From NCBI RefSeq assembly GCF_029870285.1, contig NZ_JACSYA010000023.1, forward strand, positions 54,029-118,028: a stretch of 64,000 bases of DNA, in the 5' to 3' direction. The DNA comes from Delftia sp. PS-11 (GTDB taxonomy: Bacteria; Pseudomonadota; Gammaproteobacteria; Burkholderiales; Burkholderiaceae_C). Below are positions 28,126 through 36,829 of this stretch, piece after piece. Below the pieces are notes generated by a model, which was not told the DNA's origin, did no database searches, and saw nothing but the letters and a program-made list of their open reading frames with translations. Within the stretch, counting starts at the first letter, position 1. Every line of letters starts with the position of its first letter. Position numbers and translations under genes: made by a program.

Positions 28126-29271
28126 ATGCCCGGACTGTTGCCTGATATCGATCCCGACGGCCTGCTCGAATTCTCGGTGGTCTACACCGACCGCGCGCTC
28201 AACCACATGTCCAAGCGCTTCACCGGCGTCATGCGCGACATCCTGACCACGCTGCAGGAGGTCTACCGCGCCCACACGGCCGTGCTGGTGCCGGGCAGCG
28301 GCACGTTCGGCATGGAGGCCGTGGCGCGCCAGTTCGCCAACCGCGAAAAAGTGCTCATCGTGCGCAACGGCTGGTTCAGCTACCGCTGGACCCAGATCTT
28401 CGAGGAAGGCGGCCTGGGCGGCGGCGCTGTGGTCTGCAAGGCCCGCCGCCAGGGCAGCGGCAGCCAGGACCCCTGGGCGCCATGCCCGGCCGACGAAGTG
28501 GCCGCCGCCATCCGCGCCGAGCGCCCCAAGGTCGTGTTCGCTCCCCATGTAGAGACGGCCAGCGGCATCATCCTCGGCGACGACTACCTGCGTGCCGTGG
28601 CCGACGCAGCCCATGAGGTGGGTGCGCTGTTCGTGCTCGACTGCGTGGCTTCGGGCGCCATGTGGGTTGACATGGAAAAGACCGGCGTGGATGTGCTGAT
28701 CAGCGCGCCGCAAAAGGGCTGGAGCAGCTCGCCGTGCTGTGCCATGGTCATGCTCTCGGCCCGCGCCCGCGAGGCCATCGAGCACACCAAGAGCTCCAGC
28801 TTCTCCTGCGACCTCAAGAAGTGGATGCAGATCGCCGAGGGCTACGAAAAAGGCCAGCACGCCTACCACACGACCATGCCCACCGATGCCCTGGTGCGCC
28901 TGCGCGACGTGATGCTGGAAACCCGTGCCTACGGCTTTGCCAAGGTGCGCGACGAGCAGATCGCGCTGGGCGCCAAGGTGCGCGCCCTGCTGGAGTCGCG
29001 CGGCTTCCCCAGCGTGGCAGCCGACGGCTGGAAAGCCCCTGGCGTCGTGGTCAGCTACACCACCGACCCCGGCATCCAGAGCGGCAAGAAGTTCCTCGAA
29101 GCCGGGCTGCAGACTGCCGCAGGCGTGCCGCTGCAGTGCGACGAGGGCGCGGACTTCAAGACCTTCCGCATCGGACTGTTCGGCCTGGAAAAATGGCACA
29201 ACGTGGACCGTACCGTCGGCCATCTGGCCAAGGCGCTGGACGATATCGGCGTGCCGCCGGCCAAGGCATGA
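28126..29271 (+). CDS. Class V aminotransferase, alanine-glyoxylate/serine-pyruvate type
   Basis: The 381-aa PLP enzyme has the class V signature with the Schiff-base lysine K197 in LISAPQKGWSSSPCCAMVML. LVPGSGTFGMEAVARQFANR, FAPHVETASGIILGDDYLRA and LFVLDCVASGAMWVDME (the conserved Asp pairing with the PLP nitrogen is in this last stretch) are as in alanine-glyoxylate and serine-pyruvate aminotransferases. It should move an amino group between a small amino acid and an oxo-acid. CTGGAG lies 8 nt before the ATG. Its TGA overlaps an in-frame ATG of the FKBP gene. Confidence 0.9.
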   Translation: MPGLLPDIDPDGLLEFSVVYTDRALNHMSKRFTGVMRDILTTLQEVYRAHTAVLVPGSGTFGMEAVARQFANREKVLIVRNGWFSYRWTQIFEEGGLGGGAVVCKARRQGSGSQDPWAPCPADEVAAAIRAERPKVVFAPHVETASGIILGDDYLRAVADAAHEVGALFVLDCVASGAMWVDMEKTGVDVLISAPQKGWSSSPCCAMVMLSARAREAIEHTKSSSFSCDLKKWMQIAEGYEKGQHAYHTTMPTDALVRLRDVMLETRAYGFAKVRDEQIALGAKVRALLESRGFPSVAADGWKAPGVVVSYTTDPGIQSGKKFLEAGLQTAAGVPLQCDEGADFKTFRIGLFGLEKWHNVDRTVGHLAKALDDIGVPPAKA

Positions 29272-29276
29272 GGACC

Positions 29277-29693
29277 ATGATGATGCGCAAGACATCCACC
29301 GCCCTGGCCGCCTGCGCCCTGCTGCTGGCCGGCATGGCCGCCCAGGCCGCCGCGCCTGTCACCACGGCCAGCGGCCTGGTCTATGAAAGCCTCAAGGAAG
29401 GCACGGGCGCCAGCCCCAGGGCCAGCGACACGGTGCGCGTGCACTACCGAGGCTACTTCCCCGATACCGGCAAGGATTTCGACAGCTCCATCGCGCGCGG
29501 CGAGCCCATCGAGTTTCCGCTCAGCGGTGTCATCCCCTGCTGGACCGAGGGCGTGCAGAAGATGAAGGTCGGCGGCAAGGCCCGCCTGACCTGCCCGCCG
29601 TCCATCGCCTACGGCAGCCGTGGCGCGGGCCGTGTCATTCCGCCCAACGCCACGCTGAACTTCGAGGTGGAACTGCTGGGCATCAAGCAGTGA
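29277..29693 (+). CDS. Secreted FKBP-type peptidyl-prolyl isomerase
   Basis: The 138-aa protein has an N-terminal signal peptide (SALAACALLLAGMAAQAA-like, cleaved after AQA) and one FKBP domain: VRVHYRGYFPDTGKDFDSS, EFPLSGVIPCWTEGVQKMKV, and CPPSIAYGSRGAGRVIPPNA followed by TLNFEVELLGI. Residues of the prolyl-binding pocket (Y, D, W, and Y of SIAYG) are kept. It should assist folding in the periplasm. Several ATG codons are possible (29268, 29277, 29280, 29283) after AGGA at 29271-29274; 29277 is a compromise. It is probably co-transcribed with the aminotransferase. Confidence 0.88.
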   Translation: MMMRKTSTALAACALLLAGMAAQAAAPVTTASGLVYESLKEGTGASPRASDTVRVHYRGYFPDTGKDFDSSIARGEPIEFPLSGVIPCWTEGVQKMKVGGKARLTCPPSIAYGSRGAGRVIPPNATLNFEVELLGIKQ

Positions 29694-29777
29694 TGGCGGG
29701 GCCGCCTGCCGGCCCTCTGCCACGGTATGCCATGCCGGCCTGCGCGCCGGCTTTTTCCTGCCGACACGGAAGATATT

Positions 29778-30698
29778 GTGGACTCACGCCAACCCCTGGA
29801 TGCGCGTGCCAGCGCGCTGATGCTGGCGCTGTGCCTGGTCTGGAGCCTGCAGCAGATCCTGCTCAAGGCCACGGCCGATGCCATCGCGCCCACATTGCAG
29901 ATTGCGCTGCGCTCTGGCACGGCCGCCGTGCTGGTGTGGCTGTTCATGCGCTGGCGCGGCATGCGCGTGCAGTGGAGCGACGGCAACTGGCGCGCAGGCG
30001 TGCTGGTGGGCGTGCTGTTCGCCTTCGAGTACCTGCTGGTCGGTGAAAGCCTCAACCACACCTCGGCGGCCCATGTCGTGGTCTTCCTGTATTCGGCGCC
30101 CGTCTTCGCTGCGCTGGGCCTGCACTGGAAGCTGCCCTCCGAGCGGCTGGCCGCGCCGCAGTGGCTGGGCATCGTGCTGGCTTTTGCCGGCATCGCGCTG
30201 GCATTTCTGGGCGGTGGCCAGGCTGCGCAGGGCGCTGCGGCCGCCTCCCTGCTGGGCGACCTGATGGCGCTGGGCGCAGGCGCGGCCTGGGGCGCGACCA
30301 CGGTGGTGATCCGCAGCACCCGGCTGTCGGCCCTGCCCGCCGCCCAGACCCTGCTGTACCAGCTGGTGGTGGCCTTTTTGCTGCTGCTGCCGGCGGCCTG
30401 GCTGCTGGGCCAGACGCGCTTCGAGCCCACACCGCTGGCCTGGGCTGGCCTGGCGTTCCAGTCCGTGCTGGTCTGCTTCGTGAGCTTTCTGGTCTGGTTC
30501 TGGCTGCTCACCCGCTACCTGGCCTCGCGCCTGGGCGTTTTTTCGTTCATGACGCCGATCTTCGGCGTGGTCATGGGCGCCTGGCTGCTGAACGAGCCGA
30601 TCGAGCCCAACTTCCTGGCCGGGGCGCTGATGGTGCTGGCCGGCGTGCTGCTGGTCAGCGGCCACGGGTGGCTGCGCTCGCTCAGGCGCCGGGCCTGA
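29778..30698 (+). CDS. EamA/DMT-superfamily transporter
   Basis: The 306-aa inner-membrane protein has ten hydrophobic helices in two EamA repeats (LCLVWSLQQILLKATADAIA in the first, LLGDLMALGAGAAWGATTVV starting the second). DMT exporters typically move amino acids, metabolites or drugs out of the cell. The start is GTG at 29778-29780, with GGAAG 6 nt upstream. Its 3' end overlaps the convergent norR gene by 17 bp. The substrate cannot be predicted. Confidence 0.87.
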   Translation: MDSRQPLDARASALMLALCLVWSLQQILLKATADAIAPTLQIALRSGTAAVLVWLFMRWRGMRVQWSDGNWRAGVLVGVLFAFEYLLVGESLNHTSAAHVVVFLYSAPVFAALGLHWKLPSERLAAPQWLGIVLAFAGIALAFLGGGQAAQGAAAASLLGDLMALGAGAAWGATTVVIRSTRLSALPAAQTLLYQLVVAFLLLLPAAWLLGQTRFEPTPLAWAGLAFQSVLVCFVSFLVWFWLLTRYLASRLGVFSFMTPIFGVVMGAWLLNEPIEPNFLAGALMVLAGVLLVSGHGWLRSLRRRA

Positions 30699-32262
30699 CG
30701 CAGCCCAGCCGCTTCGCCAGCCGCTGCAGATTGGCGCGGTCCATCTGCAATTCACGCGCGGCGGCGGCCCAGCTGCCCTGATGGCGCCGAAGGCTTGCCT
30801 CGATCAGGCGGCGTTCATGGTCTTGCACGGCTTCGCGCAGGCCCTGCGGCGGGGCATCGCTGGCAGCGGCCTGCTGCTGCGGCGCCAGCGCAGCGGCGGC
30901 AGGCGGCTGCGGCGCATCCCAGAGGTCCGCAGGACCCAGCGTGACAATGCGCGAGCGCCCGCCTGCCTGCGCGCCGGCGGGGGCGCGGCTCAGCGCCCGC
31001 AGCACGCCCCGGCTGAGCAGATGCTCCAGCTCGCGCACATTGCCGGGCCAGGCCTGGGCCAGCAGGGCCGGCTGCGCCGCTGGATGCAGGCGCAGGCCGC
31101 CCAGGCCCAGGCGCGAGCGGTTTTCCTCCAGGAAAAAGCCCGCCAGCACCAGCACATCGCTGTCGCGCTCGCGCAGCGGCGGCACGCGCAGCGGGTAGAC
31201 GCTCAGCCGGTGGAAAAAGTCGGCCCGCATGCGGCCCGCCGCCACCTCGGCCGCCAGATCGCGGTTGGTGGCCGCGATCACGCGCACATCCACATGGTGC
31301 TCGCGGTCCGAGCCCAGGCGCTGCAGCTGGCCGCTTTGCAGCACGCGCAGCAGCTTGGCCTGCACGGCCAGCGACAGCTCGCCCACCTCGTCGAGAAACA
31401 GCGTGCCCTGGTCGGCCTGCTCGAACTTGCCGCCGCGCTCGGACAGTGCGCCCGTGAAGGCGCCGCGCACATGGCCGAACAGCTCGCTTTCGACCAGATT
31501 GTCGGGCAGTGCCGCGCAGTTGATGCTGACCAGCGGCCGGCCTGCGCGCGCGGACTGCGCATGCACGGCCTGGGCCACGAGTTCCTTGCCCGTGCCCGTC
31601 TCGCCCGTGATGAGCACACTCAGATCGCTGGCCGCAACCAGGTCAATGTCCTTTTGCAGCGCGCGCATGGCAGGGCTCTGGCCCGTCAGCGCCCGTGCAG
31701 GCGTGGCCGCCTGGGCGGTGCTGCGCGCCGGCAGGCCCCGCCGGCTGTGGGCAAGCTGGCGCAGGCGCTCCGCCGTAGCCACGGTGGCCGCCGCGAGGTG
31801 GCTGAAGGCCTGCAGCGTCGCCAGCGCCGCCGGATCGGCGAAGCGCCCCGTGTCCAGCGCATCCAGCGTCAACAGGCCCCAGGGCATGCCGTCGGACTGC
31901 AGCACGCAGCCCATGCAGTCATGCACTTGCAGCGGCGCATGGCTGCGGGCGATCAGGCCGTCATAGGGGTCCGGCAGCGGGCTGTCGGGGGCAAAGCGCA
32001 TGGCCTGGCCTGCCGCCAGCAACTGGGCGAAGCGCGGATGCTCGGCAATCCGAAAGCGCCTGCCCAGCGCATCGGGCACCAGTCCATCGATGGCCACCGG
32101 CCGCAGCCATTCGCCCTCCAGCTGCAGCAGGGCAGCTGCATCGGCCGGCAGCACGGCGCGCAGCGCGGCCAGAAGGCGGCGCAGGCGCTCGCGTTCCGGC
32201 AGGTCCAGGGCCAGATCGGCCACCAGAGGCGTCAAGGCATTCAGTGCGATGGATGTTGTCAT
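30682..32262 (-). CDS. norR: Nitric-oxide-responsive sigma-54 activator NorR
   Basis: The 526-aa enhancer-binding protein has three parts. An N-terminal GAF domain (to about 165) includes [20 protein letters not shown], the stretch that supplies iron-binding acids in E. coli NorR. A central AAA+ domain has Walker [13 protein letters not shown], the sigma-54 contact loop GAFTGA and Walker [14 protein letters not shown]-terminal Fis-type helix-turn-helix reads [20 protein letters not shown]. The iron-nitrosyl GAF releases the ATPase when NO is present. It is divergent from hmp, with two NorR-type sites and a -24/-12 promoter between. The ATG at 32260-32262 lacks a good ribosome site; an upstream TTG would add 7 residues. 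Confidence 0.93.
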   Translation of the reverse strand: MTTSIALNALTPLVADLALDLPERERLRRLLAALRAVLPADAAALLQLEGEWLRPVAIDGLVPDALGRRFRIAEHPRFAQLLAAGQAMRFAPDSPLPDPYDGLIARSHAPLQVHDCMGCVLQSDGMPWGLLTLDALDTGRFADPAALATLQAFSHLAAATVATAERLRQLAHSRRGLPARSTAQAATPARALTGQSPAMRALQKDIDLVAASDLSVLITGETGTGKELVAQAVHAQSARAGRPLVSINCAALPDNLVESELFGHVRGAFTGALSERGGKFEQADQGTLFLDEVGELSLAVQAKLLRVLQSGQLQRLGSDREHHVDVRVIAATNRDLAAEVAAGRMRADFFHRLSVYPLRVPPLRERDSDVLVLAGFFLEENRSRLGLGGLRLHPAAQPALLAQAWPGNVRELEHLLSRGVLRALSRAPAGAQAGGRSRIVTLGPADLWDAPQPPAAAALAPQQQAAASDAPPQGLREAVQDHERRLIEASLRRHQGSWAAAARELQMDRANLQRLAKRLGCVRPGA

Positions 32263-32277
32263 AAAGACTGCGTTCTG

Positions 32278-32290
32278 AGTCAAAAAAACT
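32278..32290. promoter_or_regulatory. Candidate NorR enhancer site 1
   Basis: AGT-CAAAAAA-ACT fits the GT-N7-AC core of NorR sites. It lies 16 bp before the norR start, so it may also serve autoregulation. Confidence 0.65.
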
Positions 32291-32302
32291 CTTTTTGACA
32301 GG

Positions 32303-32315
32303 AGTCATATTGACT
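32303..32315. promoter_or_regulatory. Candidate NorR enhancer site 2
   Basis: AGT-CATATTG-ACT fits the GT-N7-AC core and sits in the larger palindrome GAGTCA-TAT-TGACTC (32302-32316). It is 25 bp from site 1, centre to centre, and about 40 bp before the -24 element. Confidence 0.7.
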
Positions 32316-32355
32316 CATGAAATGCCAATCCCTTGTTTTGCAAGGGGCTGGGCAC

Positions 32356-32370
32356 TGGCACGGTGCTTGC
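32356..32370 (+). promoter_or_regulatory. Sigma-54 (-24/-12) promoter of hmp
   Basis: TGGCACGGTGCTTGC is an exact -24/-12 element (TGGCAC, 5 nt, TTGC). It points toward hmp, whose start is 67 nt further on, and lies downstream of two NorR sites. Transcription would begin near 32382. Confidence 0.9.
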
Positions 32371-32436
32371 CTCTGCTGCAGGCATGTGCGGCACCGCACC
32401 GCGCATCTTTCCGACCGTCTACCCCAGGAGTCCATC

Positions 32437-33612
32437 TTGCTGACCGAACGCCAACGCGCCATTGTCCAATCCACGGTTCCGCTGCTCGAAACCGGCGGCG
32501 AGGCACTGATCACCCACTTCTACAAGACCATGCTGGGCGAGTACCCCGAGGTGCGCGCATTGTTCAACATGGCCCACCAGCAAAGCGGCGCCCAGCCGCG
32601 CGCCCTGGCCTACAGCGTGCTGATGTACGCCAGGCACATTGACCGGCTCGACGCCCTGGGCGACCTGCCCGCGCAGATCATCAACAAACATGTGGCGCTG
32701 CAGGTGCAGGCCGAGCACTACCCCATCGTTGGCGCCTGCCTGCTGCGCGCCATCCGTGAAGTGCTGGGCGCCGAGGTTGCCACCGACGAGGTGATCGATG
32801 CCTGGGGCGCGGCCTACCAGCAACTGGCCGATATCCTGATCGCCGCCGAACGCCAGGCCTACGAGCGCACTGCGGCTGCCGAAGGCGGCTGGCGCGGCGA
32901 ACGCGCCTTCGTGGTTGCGGACAAGGTGGCCGAAAGCGCCGAGATCGTGTCGCTGCATCTGGTGCCTGCCGATGGCGGCGCGGTCATCGCTCACCAGCCG
33001 GGACAGTACATCGGCCTGCGCCTGGTGGTCGATGGCCAGGAGCAGCGGCGCAACTACTCGCTGTCGGCGCCTGCCGATGGCCGCAGCCTGCGCATCAGCG
33101 TCAAGCGCGAGGCCGGCGGCAAGGTGTCCAACTTCCTGCACGACCAGGTCCAGGTGGGCGATACCCTGCAACTGTTCCCGCCGGCCGGCCATTTCACGCT
33201 GCAGCCCGGCGAGCGTCCGCTGGTGCTGATCAGCGCCGGTGTGGGCATCACGCCGACCCTGCCCATGCTGGATGCCGCCCTGCCTGGCAAGCGCCCCGTG
33301 GTCTTCATTCATTGCGCGCGCGAGCGCGGCGTCCATGCCTTCCGTGAGCACATCGATGCCCTGGCCGGGCAGCATCCCCAGCTGACGCGCTACTACTGCT
33401 ACGACAGCGTGCAGGAGGGCGATGGCGCGGATGCGCAGGGCCGGCTGACGACGCAGCAGCTGGGCCAGTGGCTGCCGTCCACCGATGCCGATGTGTACTT
33501 CCTGGGCCCCCGGCCGTTCATGCAGTCGGTCCGCCAGTCGCTGCGCGCGCTGGGGGTGCCGGATGCGCAGGTCCGGTATGAGTTTTTTGGGCCGGCGCAG
33601 GCGCTGGCCTGA
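32437..33612 (+). CDS. hmp: Flavohemoglobin nitric oxide dioxygenase
   Basis: The 391-aa enzyme has a globin domain and a FAD/NAD(P)H reductase domain and converts NO plus O2 to nitrate. The start is TTG at 32437-32439, with AGGAG 6 nt upstream. With this start the haem-pocket residues fall at Tyr29, Gln53 and proximal His85 (NKHVALQ), the same numbers as in E. coli Hmp, which strongly supports it. The reductase part has RRNYSLSAPADGRSL for FAD, VSNFLHDQVQVGD, and LISAGVGITPTLPML for NAD(P)H. Expression should depend on NorR and sigma-54. Confidence 0.96.
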   Translation: MLTERQRAIVQSTVPLLETGGEALITHFYKTMLGEYPEVRALFNMAHQQSGAQPRALAYSVLMYARHIDRLDALGDLPAQIINKHVALQVQAEHYPIVGACLLRAIREVLGAEVATDEVIDAWGAAYQQLADILIAAERQAYERTAAAEGGWRGERAFVVADKVAESAEIVSLHLVPADGGAVIAHQPGQYIGLRLVVDGQEQRRNYSLSAPADGRSLRISVKREAGGKVSNFLHDQVQVGDTLQLFPPAGHFTLQPGERPLVLISAGVGITPTLPMLDAALPGKRPVVFIHCARERGVHAFREHIDALAGQHPQLTRYYCYDSVQEGDGADAQGRLTTQQLGQWLPSTDADVYFLGPRPFMQSVRQSLRALGVPDAQVRYEFFGPAQALA

Positions 33613-33626
33613 GGCGGGTGCAGGTC

Positions 33627-33652
33627 TTCAGGCCCTGACGCCAGGGCCTGAA
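33627..33652. terminator. Hairpin between convergent hmp and DUF3297 genes
   Basis: TTCAGGCCCTG and CAGGGCCTGAA form a perfect 11-bp stem around ACGC, between the two stop codons. It could end transcription from both sides, though it has only weak A/T flanks. Confidence 0.6.
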
Positions 33653-33665
33653 AGCGCCTGCGCAA

Positions 33666-33923
33666 TCAGCGATAGAACGCCTCGACAGTGCCCTTGAGCT
33701 TGATCAGCAGCGGCCGTCCCTTGCGGTCCAGCGTCTTGCCCGCCGGCACCTTGATCCAGCCCTCGCTGACGCAATACTCCTCGACATCGAAGCGCTCCTT
33801 GCCGTTGAAGCGGATGCCGATGTCGTGCTCGAACACTGCCGCCACATGGTGCGGGCTGCGCGGGTCGATGGACAGATGGTCGGGCAGTGCAGGGCGATCG
33901 GCGGGTGCGTTGGCGTCGGTCAT
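33666..33923 (-). CDS. DUF3297 family protein
   Basis: The 85-aa protein fits the small DUF3297 family: LPDHLSIDPRSPHHVAAVFE, DIGIRFNGKERFDVEEYCVS and EGWIKVPAGKTLDRKGRPLL. No function is established to my knowledge. There is no signal peptide or membrane segment. GAGAG lies before the ATG. It is a single gene facing hmp. Confidence 0.88.
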   Translation of the reverse strand: MTDANAPADRPALPDHLSIDPRSPHHVAAVFEHDIGIRFNGKERFDVEEYCVSEGWIKVPAGKTLDRKGRPLLIKLKGTVEAFYR

Positions 33924-34056
33924 GGTCTGGTTCTCTCAAGAGGGTTCTGGGAAAAGCCGGTATTGTCCGCGCAATCGCAGGTCAGGCGCCGGCTGACAGG
34001 GGCTTTGGCATGCGCGCCGTCATGCCGCCCGCGCTGGCCGGCGCTATGCTGCGTCC

Positions 34057-35349
34057 ATGCTGTCTGCGCAACAACGCCAAACACTGAACGCGGCCAAGCG
34101 CCTGCCCCTGGCGCTGCTGGTATGCGTGGCCCTGGGCTTTGCGGCCTCTTCGGTGGCTGCGGCCCGCTGGCCCCAGGTGCCGCTGTGGCTGGCCTGCATC
34201 AAGGCCGTGACCGAGGCCGCCCTGGTCGGCGCGCTGGCCGACTGGTTCGCGGTGTCGGCGCTGTTTCGCCGCATTCCGTTGCCTCTGGTCGGGCGTCATA
34301 CGGCCATCATCCCCCGCAATAAGGACCGCATCGGCCAGAACCTGGCCCATTTCGTGCGCGACAAATTCCTGGACGGCCCCTCGCTGATGGCCCTGATCGA
34401 GCGCCACGATCCCGCACGCGCGCTGGCCGGCTGGCTGACAGCACCGGCCAACAGCGCGCTGCTGGGGCGGCAGGTGGCGCGGCTGGCGCTGGCCGCGCTG
34501 GAGATGGTGCAGGACCGGCAGGTCGAACGCTTTCTGTCGCAGTCGTTCAAGGCCCTGCTGGCACATGTGGATCTGCCGCGCGCGGCGGCGGACCTGCTGT
34601 CCGGGCTGACCAGGGACGGACACCATCAGGCCGTGCTCGACGATGTGCTGGCGCGCGTCAGCGCCGTGCTGCGCGAGTCCGAAACCCATGTGCTGATCGC
34701 CCGCACCATCGTGCTGTGGCTCAAGCGCGAGCATCCGCTCAAGGAAAAAATGCTGCCCACGGACTGGCTGGGCGAAAAGGGCGCCAGCGCCATCGCGGCA
34801 GCGCTGGACAGCCTGCTGCAGGATATCGCCAGCGATCCCGGGCACCATATGCGCCAGGCCTTCGACGCCAGCGTGCAGCAGTGGATTGCCCGGCTGCATT
34901 CCGACCCCGCCATGGCCGGGCGCGCCGAGCGCCTGCGCCACTACCTGCTGCATGACGAAAAGCTGGCCAGTTACCTGCGCGCGCTGTGGCTGGGCCTGCG
35001 CGCCAGGCTGCAGGCGGATCTGGCCAACGAGCATTCGCAGGTGGCGCGCAAGACGGCGGCCATGGGCCGCTGGCTGGGCCAGTCGCTGGCGCATGACGAG
35101 GCACTGCGCCACTCCATGAACGAGCGCCTCAAGCGCTGGGCCCAGGCGCTGGCTCCCGATGTCTCGCAGTTTCTGGCCCAGCACATCGCCGACACGGTGC
35201 GCCGCTGGGATGCGCGCGAGCTGTCCGAGCTGATCGAGCTGCACATCGGCAAGGACCTGCAGTACATCCGCATCAACGGCACGCTGGTGGGCGGCGCCGT
35301 GGGGCTGCTGCTGTTCGTGGTCAGCAACGTGGGCCGGCTGTGGCCCTGA
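34057..35349 (+). CDS. DUF445 family membrane-associated protein
   Basis: The 430-aa protein has an N-terminal hydrophobic segment (LPLALLVCVALGFAASSVAA), the DUF445 motif LVGALADWFAVSALFRRIPL with PRNKDRIGQNLAHFVRDKFL, a long helical middle and a C-terminal membrane helix (VGGAVGLLLFVVSNVGRLW). The function of the family is not known; both ends appear membrane-anchored. Its TGA directly abuts the stop of the convergent transporter gene. Confidence 0.87.
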   Translation: MLSAQQRQTLNAAKRLPLALLVCVALGFAASSVAAARWPQVPLWLACIKAVTEAALVGALADWFAVSALFRRIPLPLVGRHTAIIPRNKDRIGQNLAHFVRDKFLDGPSLMALIERHDPARALAGWLTAPANSALLGRQVARLALAALEMVQDRQVERFLSQSFKALLAHVDLPRAAADLLSGLTRDGHHQAVLDDVLARVSAVLRESETHVLIARTIVLWLKREHPLKEKMLPTDWLGEKGASAIAAALDSLLQDIASDPGHHMRQAFDASVQQWIARLHSDPAMAGRAERLRHYLLHDEKLASYLRALWLGLRARLQADLANEHSQVARKTAAMGRWLGQSLAHDEALRHSMNERLKRWAQALAPDVSQFLAQHIADTVRRWDARELSELIELHIGKDLQYIRINGTLVGGAVGLLLFVVSNVGRLWP

Positions 35350-36303
35350 TCACCGGCCCCAGCGGGCGATCACGCGCACATAGGCCAGCTCGGCCAGCAG
35401 TTCCACCAGCGTCTGCGTGACGATGACGGCAGGCAGCACCGGAATGGCGCCCGGCACGGCCAGCGCCAGCGGCAGCACGACCAGCGCGTTGCGCGTGCCT
35501 GCGCTGAATGCCACCGCGCGGCCTGCAGGCGCCTGCAGCCCGAAGGCGCGCGCCACCAGCCAGCCCAGCGCCGGAGCCGCCACGGCAAAGGCCGCATAAA
35601 TGGGCGCCACGCTCCATGCCGCCTGCCGGGCGGGCCCCAATTGCGGCAGCACGGCAGCGATCACCACGAACAGCACCAGGGCGGTCGCAGGCACAGGCAG
35701 CAGCCCCAGCCATGCGGCGGCGCCTGCGCCACGAGCGCTCCTGGCGGCCCAGCGCTGCGTGGCGGCGGCCAGCGCCAGCGGAAGGGCGATCAGCCAGACA
35801 AAGGCATGGACGAAGGGAGTGGCATCCACCAGGCGGGCCACCTCTGCGCCCAGAAACAGGCCCAGATAGCCGGGCAGGGCCAGCATCTGCGCGATCAGCA
35901 GGACCGGCGTGGCCGCCAGCAGCAGGCGCGCATCGGCGCGGCCCAACTGGGAAAAGGCCACCACATAGTCAATGCAGGGCGCCAGCAGCACCATCAGCAC
36001 GCCCAGGCGGACCAGGGGATCAGCCGGCAGAAACTGCGCCAGCCCCCAGACCAGTGCCGGAATCGCAAGGAAGTTGGCTGCCATCAGCGCGGCCAGAAAC
36101 CGCACCTGCCCGAACGCCTGCCGCAGCTCGGCCACGGGCACCTGCACAAAGGTCACATACAGCATCAGTGCCAGCGCGGGATCGATGGCCCGCTCCAGCC
36201 CCGCCGTGCCGGGCACGGTCCATGCGGCAGCGGCTGCGAGGGCAGCTGCCGCGAAATAGATGGGGGTCTGGCGCTGTTCGAGCGTGTCTCGGAGGTGGTG
36301 CAT
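35350..36303 (-). CDS. BASS/ACR3-like transporter
   Basis: This 317-aa membrane protein has about ten helices. VLLAPCIDYVVAFSQLGRAD matches the PC-containing crossover helix of the bile acid:sodium symporter / arsenite permease superfamily, and FSAGTRNALVVLPLALAVPG is the second conserved segment. ACR3 proteins use that Cys to expel arsenite, but the surrounding residues differ from typical ACR3 and there is no ars regulator or arsC gene nearby, so the substrate is open. Its stop abuts the DUF445 stop, forming TGATCA. Confidence 0.8.
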   Translation of the reverse strand: MHHLRDTLEQRQTPIYFAAAALAAAAAWTVPGTAGLERAIDPALALMLYVTFVQVPVAELRQAFGQVRFLAALMAANFLAIPALVWGLAQFLPADPLVRLGVLMVLLAPCIDYVVAFSQLGRADARLLLAATPVLLIAQMLALPGYLGLFLGAEVARLVDATPFVHAFVWLIALPLALAAATQRWAARSARGAGAAAWLGLLPVPATALVLFVVIAAVLPQLGPARQAAWSVAPIYAAFAVAAPALGWLVARAFGLQAPAGRAVAFSAGTRNALVVLPLALAVPGAIPVLPAVIVTQTLVELLAELAYVRVIARWGR

Positions 36304-36333
36304 GCAGCAAGCGGCCTGTGGTGTGCAGGGCGC

Positions 36334-36759
36334 CTAAGCGTCCTCGCCCTCTGCCGCTTTGGGCAGCAGGTGCTGGCCGATCTGCTGCCACGCCTTGGCC
36401 GCATCGTGCTGGCCTGCGAACAGGTGGCAGCTGGCTGCGGTCATGGCCAGGCGGCCGTTGTCGGGCTCCAGGTCGAAGGCCAGTTCGCACTGGGCGGCAG
36501 CGTTGCGCCACATCACGGCGGCGTTGGGCGAGTCTTCCTTTTGCAATGCGTGGGCCTCGGCCATCCAGGCCTGGGCCAGGCGGAAGGCGCCTTCGGCCTG
36601 TTCCGGGTCTGCCTTGTGGGCCAGGTAGAACTGCTTGCCGGCCTGCTGCCACAAGGCCCGGGCCTGTGCGAAATCCTGGGTGGCCAGCCGCTGGGCCTGG
36701 GCCACGAGGGCATTGCCTGCGGCCAGCAGGCTGGCGTAGGTGCTAGCGTCTTGCGTCAT
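36334..36759 (-). CDS. Small TPR-like helical protein of unknown function
   Basis: The 141-aa protein is made of helices with repeat-like spacing (AEGAFRLAQAWMAEAHALQ, then MWRNAAAQCELAFDLEPDNG, RLAMTAASCHLFAGQHDAAK), suggesting two to three TPR-type units. There is no signal peptide. It lies just upstream of the transporter gene on the same strand. I do not recognise a named family. The start at 36759 has only a weak ribosome site. Confidence 0.65.
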   Translation of the reverse strand: MTQDASTYASLLAAGNALVAQAQRLATQDFAQARALWQQAGKQFYLAHKADPEQAEGAFRLAQAWMAEAHALQKEDSPNAAVMWRNAAAQCELAFDLEPDNGRLAMTAASCHLFAGQHDAAKAWQQIGQHLLPKAAEGEDA

Positions 36760-36829
36760 GGGGCTGTGCTTCAAGAAAAATGCGGGCCGCCATTGTGCCG
36801 CCATCGCGCTGCAGCGCCTGCGCCCGGGC

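Noticed and set aside
35347..35352. Abutting convergent stop codons TGA|TCA of the DUF445 and BASS genes, and the 17-bp DMT/norR overlap
   Set aside because: Typical of dense genomes; no sign of regulation.
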